Shown here piece after piece: positions 1-9,152 of a stretch of 64,000 bases of DNA. The notes beneath the pieces were generated by a model that did not search any database, was not told the DNA's origin, and saw only the letters and a list, made by a program, of their open reading frames with translations. This DNA is from HXMU1420-13 sp965249965 (GTDB lineage Bacteria; Bacteroidota; Rhodothermia; Balneolales; Balneolaceae), in NCBI GenBank assembly GCA_965249965.1, contig OZ252262.1, forward strand, positions 1,302,001 to 1,366,000. Reading direction: 5' to 3'. Both the position numbers and the translations under genes were made by a program. Each line of letters starts with the position of its first letter. The stretch's first letter is position 1.

Positions 1-804
1 TTCAGCTTCAGATTTTTCAGCATTTAGCGTGATTTCCTGCTTCTCCTTTTCTGCGTTTTTAATCCGATCGGAGAGAGGAATCAATTCTTCTTCAATCTTT
101 TTAAGATCGTGTAAAGTGAGCGCTTTATCAAGTTGCTCAAGCTCATCTTTGTACTTCTTAGCCTTTTCTGCTTTTTCTGCCTGAATTTCTAGAGACCGCG
201 CTTTCTTTCGAAGTTCGATGAGTAAATCATCAACGCGCTGTAAATCTTTGCGGGTTTCATCGAGCTTACGGAGAGTTTTTTTCCGCTGATCTTTATAACG
301 GGTTACGCCGGCTGCTTCCTCGAATAAACGCCGCCGGTCGTTATTTTTATCATTCAGAATCTCTTCAACCATTTTCAACTCAATAACCGAGTAGGCATCC
401 GACCCCATCCCGGTATCCATGAACAATTCCATAATGTCCTTGAGTCGACATGCCGTGTTGTTGATGAGATATTCAGAATCCCCGGAACGGAACAAACGGC
501 GCGTAATGGTAACCTCGCTATACTCGATGGGTAGAATTCCCTTATCGTTCACAAACGTGAGGGAAACCTCAGCCATACCCAGTGCTTTCTTCTTTGCAGT
601 ACCATTAAAGATCACATTGCTCATAGCAGATGAGCGTAATAAAGAAGGGCGTTGTTCTCCTAAAACCCAACGTAATGCATCCACAATATTGGATTTCCCG
701 CACCCATTGGGCCCTACAATGGAGGTGATCCCACTATCGAAGTTTACTTTCGTTTTATGGGCAAAACTTTTAAATCCGTGAAGGTTCAGTTCGGATATAT
801 ACAC
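1..804 (-). CDS. smc: Chromosome segregation ATPase SMC, N-terminal part (cut by window edge)
   Basis: Only the first 268 codons lie in the window; the gene runs off the left edge. SMC dimers with kleisin partners organise and segregate the chromosome. Near the N-terminus I read 'LHGFKSFAHKT' and the Walker A motif 'GPNGCGKSNIVDALRW', then 'GVTRYKDQRKKT', which leads into a charged Lys/Glu-rich coiled coil continuing to the edge. The start is a GTG at 804-802: the codon two triplets upstream is a TAA stop and no ATG precedes the conserved N-terminus. It starts 15 bases after the frr stop, so it is probably cotranscribed with frr. Identity is certain from the ATPase head; nothing can be said of the hinge or C-terminal head. 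Confidence 0.93.
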   Translation of the reverse strand, partial: MYISELNLHGFKSFAHKTKVNFDSGITSIVGPNGCGKSNIVDALRWVLGEQRPSLLRSSAMSNVIFNGTAKKKALGMAEVSLTFVNDKGILPIEYSEVTITRRLFRSGDSEYLINNTACRLKDIMELFMDTGMGSDAYSVIELKMVEEILNDKNNDRRRLFEEAAGVTRYKDQRKKTLRKLDETRKDLQRVDDLLIELRKKARSLEIQAEKAEKAKKYKDELEQLDKALTLHDLKKIEEELIPLSDRIKNAEKEKQEITLNAEKSEAE

Positions 805-819
805 GTATTACTGTTAACC

Positions 820-1389
820 TTACACCGTCATAATTTCAGATTCTTTGTGATTGAAAAGGTCTTCAACAGTTTTAGTATGATTATCCGTTACGTTCTGTAC
901 GTTTTCTTCCGCTTCGTACTTCGAATCTTCCGGAAATGAATGTTCCTCTACTGCTTTTTTAATTTGGTCGTTGGCTTCACGGCGTGAGTTTCTTATGCTG
1001 ATTCTTGCTTGTTCGGTCTTATCCTTGGCAACTTTTACTAACTCTTTTCTTCGTTCTTCGGTTAGAATGGGAAGTGGAATTCGGATAAGTTCGCCATCGT
1101 TCATTGGGTTAAGCCCAAGACCTGATGCCATGATCGCTTTTTCGATGTCGTGCATCACACTTTTATCGTAGGGTTGAACCATTAACATTCTAGCTTCAGG
1201 CGCTGAAATATTTGCTAATTGTTGAAGCGGAGTTTGGGCTCCATAATATTCCACATTTATAGAAGAAATAAGAGCAGGATTAGCTTTACCAGCTCGTATA
1301 TGTGAAAATTCCTTTTTTAGATATTGGATGGCGTCATCCATTTTCATGTCTGCTTCGTCGATAATATCTTGTAGTTCTTCAGCGATCAT
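820..1389 (-). CDS. frr: Ribosome recycling factor
   Basis: Ribosome recycling factor, a cytoplasmic protein that with EF-G splits the post-termination ribosome. The 189-aa length is slightly above the usual 185. Family signatures are visible: 'FSHIRAGKANPALISSINV' near residue 30, 'MLMVQPYD' near residue 70, 'NDGELIRIPLPILTEERRKELVK' segments in the middle, and 'ISIRNSRREANDQIKK' near residue 130. In many bacteria frr directly follows pyrH. Here a plus-strand gene separates them, so frr needs its own promoter in the 190-base gap upstream; I could not pick one out with confidence. smc follows after 15 bases. Confidence 0.97.
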   Translation of the reverse strand: MIAEELQDIIDEADMKMDDAIQYLKKEFSHIRAGKANPALISSINVEYYGAQTPLQQLANISAPEARMLMVQPYDKSVMHDIEKAIMASGLGLNPMNDGELIRIPLPILTEERRKELVKVAKDKTEQARISIRNSRREANDQIKKAVEEHSFPEDSKYEAEENVQNVTDNHTKTVEDLFNHKESEIMTV

Positions 1390-1579
1390 AGCTAATCAAT
1401 TTTGTTAACTCCATGGCTTTAGGCCAATTTGTAGTGGGTGAATTTACTAAAAGTGAACATCAATTTTATAGCGAAATCTGGGCATTAAAATCATATTAAT
1501 TACTTTTTGGTGATATAAATTTGCCTACAATTAAGGGTATCGCAAATCAGTTGTGTATTCATACAGAATACTAATTAAC

Positions 1580-2587
1580 ATGCCATCTATGAAAAAGCTA
1601 TTACCTCTCGTTCTCGTCGCGGGTTTACTCGTCCATTGTCAATCCAATAATTCAGAAGCCGAGGAGGTTGTAGCTGTTGATATAACCGATGCTATTTTTA
1701 CCGAAATAGCTACTGATTGTTCAAATTATGCTGATTTTTATACCTCAACTGTTACAGATATAAAAGAAAATGTACGATTCACAGGAAATGTAAACGTCGT
1801 CACGTTCAATGAAAATTGTCAGATTTCTGTGAATGGAATTCCAAACCACGATTTTAATGATCAATCTGCAAGCTTTGCAACTGACGTGAGCGAAAATCAA
1901 CGGATTTTCACGGTTCCGAGAAATCCTGAAAAAGCGGCAACTCCGAACTCGTTATCGCAAACATATTTTGATGCAGTAATGTTAAACGGGGTAGTAGTGG
2001 ATATGCTTTCGGCTGGATGTTACCGACCAAACGATAACATGGCAGATGCTGATGGAAATGTGCCCATTGGTTGTACACCCAACGATCCCTGGTTAGTAGA
2101 TCCACTTGGAACTGAATCGAAATTTGGAGCTGACGCCAATAACGCGCACACCCAACCCGATGGCACCTATCATTATCATGGAAATCCAAATGCTATGTTC
2201 GATGACAATCCCGGACCAAATGGGTCGCCGGTTATTGGCTTTGCTGCCGATGGATTCCCGATTTATGGTAGCTACTTCCTTGATCCACAAACTAACGAAG
2301 TTCGTAAAGCCATTTCCGGGTACACCTTAATTAATGGTGCACGACCCGGTCCAGATGACAATAACCCGGGTGGAAGCTATAACGGTTTGTACGTGGATGA
2401 TTACGAATTCACGAACTCTGGTGATTTAGACGAATGTAATGGAATGACGATAAATGGCAGTTACGGATATTACGTAACAGACGCTTATCCATGGATTTTA
2501 GCCTGCCATTCAGGAACTTTAAATGAGTCGTTCAGCAAAGGTGGCGGAATGAAAGTGACCACCAACGCTTGGCAGCATTCGCATTAA
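1580..2587 (+). CDS. YHYH-domain lipoprotein/secreted protein of unknown function
   Basis: Resembles YHYH-domain proteins, an uncharacterised secreted family; the signature is 'GTYHYHGNP' about half-way along, preceded by 'PDG' and followed by 'GFAADGFPIYG'. A late Gly/His/Tyr-rich part ends '...HSGTLNESF'. The N-terminus is a signal sequence ending 'GLLVHC', a plausible though non-ideal lipobox, so it may be a lipoprotein. An in-frame GTG exists at 1553, but the ATG at 1580 (or 1589, giving 'MKKLLPLVLVAG') fits a signal peptide better. A Bacteroidota-like -7 element TAAATTTG lies at 1516-1523. It is convergent with pyrH and the two stop codons share the bases TTAA. The biochemical role is unknown; it looks like an insertion into the pyrH-frr operon. 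Confidence 0.8.
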   Translation: MPSMKKLLPLVLVAGLLVHCQSNNSEAEEVVAVDITDAIFTEIATDCSNYADFYTSTVTDIKENVRFTGNVNVVTFNENCQISVNGIPNHDFNDQSASFATDVSENQRIFTVPRNPEKAATPNSLSQTYFDAVMLNGVVVDMLSAGCYRPNDNMADADGNVPIGCTPNDPWLVDPLGTESKFGADANNAHTQPDGTYHYHGNPNAMFDDNPGPNGSPVIGFAADGFPIYGSYFLDPQTNEVRKAISGYTLINGARPGPDDNNPGGSYNGLYVDDYEFTNSGDLDECNGMTINGSYGYYVTDAYPWILACHSGTLNESFSKGGGMKVTTNAWQHSH

Positions 2588-3303
2588 TCCCAAACTACCG
2601 TCGTACCTAAATCCTCTCCGTCACACACTACTTTCTTTAACGCTCCAGATTCATTCATGTTGAAAACGATAATTGGAGTTTCGTTTTCGCGGCATAATGT
2701 AAAGGCGGTTAAATCCATCACAGAAAGCCGGCGTTTAAGCACTTCATCACCGGTGATGGTATCAAATTTAACGGCATCTGGATTTTTCTCGGGATCAGCA
2801 TCGTAGATTCCATCCACCCGGGTGCCTTTTAAGATTACATCGGCTTCCACTTCTATAGCTCGAAGGGCACCGGCTGTATCTGTAGTGAAATAAGGGTTCC
2901 CGGTTCCGGCACCAAATATTACAACCCGGCCTTTTTCCAAATGGCGAACTGCTCGTCGGCGGATATAGGGCTCGGCGATGGCTTCCATTCGAATTGCAGA
3001 GAGTAATCTTGTTTTAACTTCCTGTCGCTCAAGTGCATCTTGTAATGCCATGGCGTTAATCATCGTAGCCAGCATTCCCATGTAATCACCTTGAACTCGG
3101 TCCATGCCTTCGGTAGCCCCTTTAACTCCGCGAAAGATATTCCCGCCACCAATTACGATGGAAACTTCAACACCTTCGCGTTGTACGGCTTTTATTTCAT
3201 CGGCATATTGGGTTAGAATATCACCATCTATTCCGTGACCTTGTTCCCCTAAAAGAGCTTCGCCACTAAGTTTTAAAAGAATGCGTTTGTACTTATTTGC
3301 CAC
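2584..3303 (-). CDS. pyrH: UMP kinase
   Basis: Phosphorylates UMP to UDP with ATP in pyrimidine nucleotide synthesis; a cytoplasmic hexamer of the amino-acid-kinase fold. The 239-aa length is typical. Visible motifs: 'RILLKLSGEALLG' at the N-terminus, 'IVIGGGNIFRG' near residue 50, 'DYMGMLATMINAMALQDAL', 'GTGNPYFTTDTAGALRA' near residue 135, and 'LKGTRVDGIYDADP'. It lies downstream of tsf but is separated by a strong intrinsic terminator (3335-3367), so it is probably transcribed at least partly from its own promoter. Its stop overlaps the stop of the convergent YHYH gene by three bases. Confidence 0.97.
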   Translation of the reverse strand: MANKYKRILLKLSGEALLGEQGHGIDGDILTQYADEIKAVQREGVEVSIVIGGGNIFRGVKGATEGMDRVQGDYMGMLATMINAMALQDALERQEVKTRLLSAIRMEAIAEPYIRRRAVRHLEKGRVVIFGAGTGNPYFTTDTAGALRAIEVEADVILKGTRVDGIYDADPEKNPDAVKFDTITGDEVLKRRLSVMDLTAFTLCRENETPIIVFNMNESGALKKVVCDGEDLGTTVVWD

Positions 3304-3334
3304 AGTTTTGTACGATCAGATTAATTTACAGGCC

Positions 3335-3367
3335 AAAAAAAAGGCTGTTCCGAAATTCGAAACAGCC
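3335..3367 (-). terminator. Rho-independent terminator after tsf
   Basis: On the minus strand a GGCTGTT/AACAGCC stem (3343-3349 with 3361-3367) is followed directly by eight T residues (the A-run at 3335-3342). It begins 20 bases after the tsf stop and ends transcription of rpsB-tsf before pyrH. Confidence 0.85.
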
Positions 3368-3386
3368 TAAGGTAATCAAAAATGAT

Positions 3387-4220
3387 TTAAGCCTCTTCCC
3401 CTAATTGAATTCGGTAGAAGGCTTTTGCTAATGGGGTGTTGTTTTGCTCAAGATATTGCTTCACATTCACACCATTGTCTTTTACAAACTTCTGATTTAG
3501 AAGTACACGCTCTTCGTAGAAACGACGAAGTTTACCTTTAGCCGCTTTTTCAGCGATTTCAGCTGGCTTCCCTTCATTGATTAATTGCTCTTTGGCAATT
3601 TCTAGCTCTTTTTCTACAACAGAAGCGTCAACTTCGTCTTGCGTAACAGCGATTGGCTTCATCGCAGCAATTTGCATTGCTACATCTTTCGCTACTTCAG
3701 CGTTATCAACAGCGCCATCGAACTCAACCAACACACCAAGCTGGTTGCCCGGATGAATGTAATCGATCAACGTGCCTTCTGTTTCAACCAATACAACTTT
3801 ACTAATTTGGATTTTCTCACCAATTGTACCAGTCATGTTCTGTAAATGATCAGCAATAGTTTCGCCATCAACTTCAACAGCCATGAGAGCTTCTAAGTTG
3901 TCGATATTGCCATCATATGCAGCGTTTAAAAACGATTCAGCTTTGGCTTGAAAATCTTCGTTGCGTGCTACGAAATCAGTTTCGCAGTTAATTTCAATTG
4001 CAGCAGCTTTTTTGCCATCATCGCTAATTCGGGTAATTACTAAACCTTCTTTAGCGTCACGATCAGCGCGCTTGTCAGCTACTTTTTGACCTTTTTTGCG
4101 AAGGATTTCAACAGCTGTTTCGAAATCACCTTCAGCTTCAGTAAGTGCCTTTTTGCTGTCCATCATGCCGGCACCGGTCATGTCTCTTAATTTCTTTACG
4201 TCAGCAGCAGTAATGCTCAT
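3387..4220 (-). CDS. tsf: Translation elongation factor Ts
   Basis: Guanine-nucleotide exchange factor for EF-Tu. It has 277 residues, normal for the family. The N-terminal UBA-like segment 'VKKLRDMTGAGMMDSKKAL' is followed by the signature 'EINCETDFVARNEDF' near residue 80, then two EF-Ts core domains. The C-terminal part carries 'LLNQKFVKDNGVNVKQYL'. It starts 28 bases after rpsB and is followed by an intrinsic terminator, giving a two-gene rpsB-tsf unit as in most bacteria. Confidence 0.97.
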   Translation of the reverse strand: MSITAADVKKLRDMTGAGMMDSKKALTEAEGDFETAVEILRKKGQKVADKRADRDAKEGLVITRISDDGKKAAAIEINCETDFVARNEDFQAKAESFLNAAYDGNIDNLEALMAVEVDGETIADHLQNMTGTIGEKIQISKVVLVETEGTLIDYIHPGNQLGVLVEFDGAVDNAEVAKDVAMQIAAMKPIAVTQDEVDASVVEKELEIAKEQLINEGKPAEIAEKAAKGKLRRFYEERVLLNQKFVKDNGVNVKQYLEQNNTPLAKAFYRIQLGEEA

Positions 4221-4248
4221 TTCTTTCTGATTTTAGTCGGTTTATAAA

Positions 4249-5130
4249 TTATTTTTTTTCCTCAGTTGCTTTTTCAGCAGCGGGCTCTTCAGCCGGAGTT
4301 TCATCAGCCGGCTCTAAAGTAGGCTCAGCTTTTTTCTTTTTGCGAGAACGAAGTTTGGTTTTTGTTTCTGCAACTTCTTCATCGCTTACATCTTTCGCTT
4401 CAATTGCTGCGGCTTCCATCAATTCTTCTTCTGCATGTGCTTCACGCTCTGCAGAACCTTCAACAATTGCATCAGCCACTTGTGAGGCAATTAACTGGAT
4501 GGTACGAGCAGAATCATCATTACATGGGATAATGTAATCTGGTACATCCGGATCACTGTTTGTATCAACCATCGCAATAATTGGTATGTGAAGTTTAATT
4601 GCTTCACTTACAGCAAGGTGCTCTTTGATGATATCAACCACAAAAATTGCACCAGGCAGACGCCCCATATTTGCGATACCGCCCAGAGTGTCTTCCAATT
4701 TCTGCTGCTCACGAGAAAGCATTAAACCCTCTTTTTTAGTGAGTTCAGCCATTGTGCCATCTGTTTTCATACGCTCGATCTCTTCCATACGAGAGATACT
4801 TTTTCGAACGGTAGAAAAGTTGGTTAACATACCACCTAACCAACGGTGAGTTACGTAAGGCATTCCTGCACGTACGGCTTCCGTTTTAATGATTTCGGTA
4901 GATTGCTTTTTTGTACCTACAAAAAGGATGGTTTTTCCAGCTCTTGATAGTTGTTGAATCTGATCAAGGGCTTCTTGCAGGTATTTTTGTGTTTTCTTGA
5001 GGTCGATGATATGGATCCCGTTTCTTTGCATAAAGATGAATTCTTTCATCTTAGGGTTCCAACGACGGGTTAGGTGGCCAAAATGCGCACCTGATTTTAA
5101 TAGTTCTTCTAGAGAAGCTGCTTTAGGCAT
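4249..5130 (-). CDS. rpsB: 30S ribosomal protein S2 with a charged C-terminal extension
   Basis: Ribosomal protein S2, a late-assembling 30S protein on the solvent side. The N-terminus 'LEELLKSGAHFGHLTRRWNPKMKEFIF' (read in two pieces) and 'DLKKTQKYL', 'FVGTKKQ', 'RWLGGMLTNF', 'LPGAIFVVDI' and 'IPIIAMVDTNSDP' are diagnostic. At 293 aa it is about 45-50 residues longer than the usual S2. The extra C-terminus is rich in Glu and Ala with one 'RSRKKKK' basic patch, so it is probably disordered. It forms an operon with tsf. The 123-base upstream gap contains a hairpin that may be a translational control site. Confidence 0.97.
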   Translation of the reverse strand: MPKAASLEELLKSGAHFGHLTRRWNPKMKEFIFMQRNGIHIIDLKKTQKYLQEALDQIQQLSRAGKTILFVGTKKQSTEIIKTEAVRAGMPYVTHRWLGGMLTNFSTVRKSISRMEEIERMKTDGTMAELTKKEGLMLSREQQKLEDTLGGIANMGRLPGAIFVVDIIKEHLAVSEAIKLHIPIIAMVDTNSDPDVPDYIIPCNDDSARTIQLIASQVADAIVEGSAEREAHAEEELMEAAAIEAKDVSDEEVAETKTKLRSRKKKKAEPTLEPADETPAEEPAAEKATEEKK

Positions 5131-5203
5131 GTTTAGTAAGTATTAGGTTTGTCCTCTATGCAGGTCAACCTCATCAACCAATCCCGACAAATGTCAGAAC
5201 ACC

Positions 5204-5219
5204 TGGCGATGAGTCGCCA
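5204..5219 (-). promoter_or_regulatory. Hairpin in the rpsB leader, candidate S2 autoregulatory element
   Basis: A perfect 6-bp stem, TGGCGA / TCGCCA with a 4-base loop, lies in the 123-base gap between rpsI and rpsB, about 75 bases before the rpsB start. Ribosomal protein operons, including rpsB, often carry leader structures bound by their product. I did not recognise a known consensus, so the regulatory role is inference. The same gap also holds a 5-bp AGCGT/ACGCT stem spanning the rpsI stop (5248-5261), followed after seven bases by nine T residues in transcript sense (5232-5240), a weak rpsI terminator. Confidence 0.35.
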
Positions 5220-5253
5220 CATATGTGTGTTAAAAAAAAATCTTTGGAGCGTA

Positions 5254-5640
5254 TTAACGCTTGCTGAACTGGAATTTCTTTCGAGCCTTAGGCTGTCCAG
5301 GTTTCTTACGCTCTACCATACGGTCGTCGCGGGTAAGAAGTCCGTGTTCTTTCAAAATAGTATGTGATTCTTCCGTCTCACCATCAACAGCGCGAGCAAG
5401 AGCGTGCTGAATTGCACCTGCTTGTCCTGCTTTTCCACCACCGCGAACGGTTACTTTGATGTCGAATTTACCTTCAGATTCGGTAACTGACATTGGTAGA
5501 AGTGCAATATTTTGGATTGCTTTTTCAGGAAGGTACTCTTCGATTGGAGTGCCATTCACTACAAAAGATCCGGTTCCTGGCTTGATGTACAAGCGAGCAG
5601 TTGATGTTTTTCGTCTTCCGATGTAATTAGCTTGTGCCAT
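5254..5640 (-). CDS. rpsI: 30S ribosomal protein S9
   Basis: Ribosomal protein S9, whose C-terminal tail reaches the P-site tRNA. The 128-aa length is normal. 'YIGRRKTSTARLYIKPGTG', 'VRGGGKAGQAGAIQHALARA' (read in parts) and the final 'KARKKFQFSKR' are family signatures, including the conserved terminal Lys-Arg. It lies 12 bases downstream of rplM in the standard rplM-rpsI pair. Confidence 0.98.
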   Translation of the reverse strand: MAQANYIGRRKTSTARLYIKPGTGSFVVNGTPIEEYLPEKAIQNIALLPMSVTESEGKFDIKVTVRGGGKAGQAGAIQHALARAVDGETEESHTILKEHGLLTRDDRMVERKKPGQPKARKKFQFSKR

Positions 5641-5652
5641 GTATAAAATCGA

Positions 5653-6096
5653 TTAAAGCTCGATGATTTCAGGTTTCTGTGCTGTTTGCTCATGAACCGG
5701 ACCTGCGTAAACGCGAAGGTTGGTGAGCAATTTGCGTCCAAGTCTGTTCTTAGGCAACATGCCTTTTACAGCTTTCATCACGAGAGAAGTTGGGTCTTTG
5801 GCCAACATGTCTTCTGCGCTGGTAAAGCGCTCGCCACCTGGATAAAAGGTGTGACGGAAGTACATTTTATCCGTCATTTTTTTACCGGTCAATTTCACTT
5901 TTTCTGCATTGATAACGATTACGTTATCTCCGGTGTCCATATGTGGAGTAAAAGTGGGCTTATTCTTGCCTCTCAGGATAGATGCTACAACAGTACTCAA
6001 ACGCCCTAAAGGAACGTCTTCGGCGTCAACCATTACCCATTTCTTATCGATATCGCTGGGCTTAGCTGAGTATGTTTTAAAACTTAAAGTATCCAC
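5653..6096 (-). CDS. rplM: 50S ribosomal protein L13
   Basis: Ribosomal protein L13, an early-assembling 50S protein. The 147-aa length matches the family. Visible signatures: 'KKWVMVDAEDVPLGRLST' near residue 18, 'GDNVIVINAEKVKLTGKK' near residue 56, 'RHTFYPGG', 'AVKGMLPKNRLGR' and 'LRVYAGPVHEQTAQKPE'. It is the first gene of the rplM-rpsI unit. A 252-base gap separates it from the divergent aconitase gene and must hold both promoters; I see no confident -35/-10 pair there. Confidence 0.98.
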   Translation of the reverse strand: MDTLSFKTYSAKPSDIDKKWVMVDAEDVPLGRLSTVVASILRGKNKPTFTPHMDTGDNVIVINAEKVKLTGKKMTDKMYFRHTFYPGGERFTSAEDMLAKDPTSLVMKAVKGMLPKNRLGRKLLTNLRVYAGPVHEQTAQKPEIIEL

Positions 6097-6348
6097 GATT
6101 GTGTGTATTTTTACTTTTTGGGAAAGACTTCAAAATTACGGCAAATTATTGAGGTTATCAACATCTGGATATAAAAAAGAATTGGGGAAATTTGACTGAA
6201 GATGAAAGACGGATGACAGACAGTTTTACTTTTAGTAATAATTTAATTGTTCGCCCTCTGTCTTTAATCTTTATCAATTAATCCCCAAGAAAAAACTCCT
6301 TAGAATTTGTATTTTCCCACCCCTCAAAATCCAAAATAAAGCGAGTCT

Positions 6349-9054
6349 ATGAGCGAAGCATTTAAAAACACACGCACAGCATTTGAAACAGGGTCAGGTA
6401 CAGCCTATTTATATAGTCTAGAGAAATTGAAAGAAATGGGATATGGAAACATTGATAAGCTTCCATTTTCTATCAAGATTTTATTAGAAGCAGTGCTTCG
6501 TAATTACGATGATTATGTAGTTACCAAAAGCGACATCGAAGCATTGGCAAATTACGATGCGAAAAGTCCGCAAGGGGAGATTCCATTTAATCCATCGCGT
6601 GTAGTACTGCAGGATTTTACCGGTGTGCCGGCCGTAGTAGATTTGGCCGCTCTTCGTTCTGCGATGAAAAGAATGGGGGGCAATCCAAATGATATCAACC
6701 CTCAGGTACCTGTAGATTTGGTAATTGACCACTCCGTGCAGGTTGATATGTTTGGTAGTGAAGCTGCATTGTTTTTTAACGTGGAAAAAGAAATGGAGCG
6801 TAATAATGAGCGTTACCAGTTCTTAAAGTGGGGAAAAGAAGCATTTGATAATTTCCGCGTGGTTCCTCCGGGACGGGGAATTGTTCACCAGGTAAATTTG
6901 GAATATTTAGCTCGTGGTGTGTTCAAGAAAACGGAGGATGATGGAACAGAGACTGCTTATCCGGATACATTGGTTGGAACAGATTCGCACACAACTATGA
7001 TTAACGGCTTGGGGATTCTAGGCTGGGGTGTTGGCGGAATTGAGGCAGAAGCTGCAATGCTTGGTCAGGCAATTTCGATGTTAGTTCCTGATGTAGTTGG
7101 AATGAAGTTAACCGGCGCTCTTAAAGAAGGAGTTACTGCAACCGATTTAACTCTGACGGTTACCCAGATGCTACGCCAACATAATGTAGTTGGTAAATTT
7201 GTAGAGTTTTATGGTGATGGTATCAGCAACATGAGTTTACCGGATCGGGCTACCATCGCAAACATGGCACCGGAATATGGAGCAACCATGGGTTTCTTCC
7301 CAATCGATGCAGAATCTCTAAGATATATGAGCAGAACCGGGCGTGATGAAAATCTGGTTAAGTTGGTCGAGAATTATTGCAAAGCTCAGGGATTGTTCAG
7401 AACGGATGCTACTCCGGATCCGGAATTTACATCAACGCTACATTTAGATTTGAGTACAGTTGAGACTTCTCTTGCCGGACCAAAGCTCCCGCATGATCGC
7501 ATCGTGTTAAAGAACATGAAGTCAACATTTGCTTCTTCGCTGACAAGCGATAATCCTACAATGGGCTTCAACCTTGATGAAAAAAGATTATCAAGCAAGG
7601 GATTGTATAAAAACGGAACTGAGCTGGAAATGACGCATGGTGATGTTGTAATTGCAGCAATCACTTCTTGTACAAATACATCAAACCCGAGTGTGATGTT
7701 GGGTGCCGGTATTGTTGCGAAAAAAGCGGTTGAAAAGGGATTGACGGTTCCACCATATGTAAAAACTTCACTGGCCCCTGGTTCTCGCGTAGTTACAGAA
7801 TATCTAGCGGAAGCCGGATTAACGGAATACATGGACAAGCTTGGATTCAACTTAGTTGGATACGGTTGTACTACTTGTATTGGTAACTCCGGTCCGCTAC
7901 CTGAACCTGTTGAAACCGCTATAAAAGAAGGTGACTTAATTGCTGCCGGTGTGCTTTCAGGAAACAGAAACTTCGAAGGTAGAATCCACCCTTGGGTTAA
8001 GGCAAACTTCCTGGCTTCACCACCATTGGTTGTGGCTTACGCTCTTGCCGGTACTGTTGATATTGATTTATCCACCGAGCCACTTGGTAAGGATAAAGAA
8101 GGCAATGACGTTTATTTAAGAGACATCTGGCCAACAACCGAAGAAATTGCTGCAGAACTAGATAATGCGATCCGCCCAGATCTATTTAATGAAATGTACA
8201 GCGATATTTTTGACTCACCGGCCTGGGAAGAAATTCCAGTAAAAGGAGGCGATTTATTCGCTTGGGATGAGAAATCAACGTACATCCAGGAACCGCCCTT
8301 CTTCATGAACATGAGCGAAGATGGTTCTACTATTAAGCCGATTACAGGAGCCCGGACATTAGTTAAAGTGGGAGATTCAATTACAACGGATCACATTTCA
8401 CCAGCTGGTAATATCAAAGAAGATGCCCCTGCAGGATTATTCCTAAAAGAGAATGGCGTAGAAAAGAAAGATTTCAATTCTTACGGCTCTCGCCGCGGAA
8501 ATGACCGAATTATGACACGTGGTACTTTTGCAAATGTTCGATTCAAAAATCAATTGGCTCCGGGTACCGAAGGTGGGTTTACGAAATATCATCCAACCGA
8601 TGAAGTGATGACTATTTTTGATGCTTCACTTAAATACAAAGAAAGTGGAACCCCACTTGTAGCTCTTGCCGGTCAACAATATGGGACAGGATCTTCAAGA
8701 GACTGGGCTGCAAAAGGAACGAACTTATTAGGTGTGAAATGTGTGATCGCAGTTTCTTACGAGCGTATTCACCGATCAAACTTAATCCAAATGGGAGTAC
8801 TACCTCTTCAGTTTAAAGACGGGGACAGCGCCGATGCACTAGGATTAGACGGTTCTGAAACTTTTGATATCCATGTAGATGACAACGTAAAAGCTCGTGG
8901 CGAAATAAAAGTTACGGCTACAAAATCGGATGGTTCGGTTACCGAATTTATGACTCATTGCAGAATTGATACCCCAGTGGAAGTAGATTACTATAGAAAC
9001 GGCGGAATTTTGCATACGGTATTACTCGATTATCTTAAAAAGAGTAAACACTAA
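6349..9054 (+). CDS. acnA: Aconitate hydratase, AcnA/IRP type
   Basis: Interconverts citrate and isocitrate through cis-aconitate in the TCA cycle, using a [4Fe-4S] cluster. The length, 901 aa, and the order of domains (cluster domains then a C-terminal swivel domain) fit the AcnA/IRP1-like class. The N-terminus has 'KLPFSIKILLEAVLRNYDD', then 'RVVLQDFTGVPAVVDLAALR'. Substrate and cluster motifs: 'VGTDSHTTMINGLGILGWGVGG', 'AAITSCTNTSNPSVM' (first cluster Cys) and 'GYGCTTCIGNSGPL' (the other two). The swivel domain has 'GSSRDWAAKGTNLLGVKCVIA' and 'RIHRSNLIQMGVLPL'. It is a single-gene unit ended by a strong terminator seven bases after the stop. Confidence 0.97.
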   Translation: MSEAFKNTRTAFETGSGTAYLYSLEKLKEMGYGNIDKLPFSIKILLEAVLRNYDDYVVTKSDIEALANYDAKSPQGEIPFNPSRVVLQDFTGVPAVVDLAALRSAMKRMGGNPNDINPQVPVDLVIDHSVQVDMFGSEAALFFNVEKEMERNNERYQFLKWGKEAFDNFRVVPPGRGIVHQVNLEYLARGVFKKTEDDGTETAYPDTLVGTDSHTTMINGLGILGWGVGGIEAEAAMLGQAISMLVPDVVGMKLTGALKEGVTATDLTLTVTQMLRQHNVVGKFVEFYGDGISNMSLPDRATIANMAPEYGATMGFFPIDAESLRYMSRTGRDENLVKLVENYCKAQGLFRTDATPDPEFTSTLHLDLSTVETSLAGPKLPHDRIVLKNMKSTFASSLTSDNPTMGFNLDEKRLSSKGLYKNGTELEMTHGDVVIAAITSCTNTSNPSVMLGAGIVAKKAVEKGLTVPPYVKTSLAPGSRVVTEYLAEAGLTEYMDKLGFNLVGYGCTTCIGNSGPLPEPVETAIKEGDLIAAGVLSGNRNFEGRIHPWVKANFLASPPLVVAYALAGTVDIDLSTEPLGKDKEGNDVYLRDIWPTTEEIAAELDNAIRPDLFNEMYSDIFDSPAWEEIPVKGGDLFAWDEKSTYIQEPPFFMNMSEDGSTIKPITGARTLVKVGDSITTDHISPAGNIKEDAPAGLFLKENGVEKKDFNSYGSRRGNDRIMTRGTFANVRFKNQLAPGTEGGFTKYHPTDEVMTIFDASLKYKESGTPLVALAGQQYGTGSSRDWAAKGTNLLGVKCVIAVSYERIHRSNLIQMGVLPLQFKDGDSADALGLDGSETFDIHVDDNVKARGEIKVTATKSDGSVTEFMTHCRIDTPVEVDYYRNGGILHTVLLDYLKKSKH

Positions 9055-9061
9055 AATTTGC

Positions 9062-9100
9062 AAATCCCTGCTGAAACAGGCAGGGATTTTTTGTTTTTAT
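9062..9100 (+). terminator. Rho-independent terminator after acnA
   Basis: A perfect 10-bp stem, AAATCCCTGC (9062-9071) with GCAGGGATTT (9080-9089), has an 8-base loop and is followed by TTTGTTTTT. Confidence 0.92.
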
Positions 9101-9152
9101 CGATGAGTTGAAGCATCTTATCGCTCGCATTATTCAAGCTTAGGTTTCAGGC

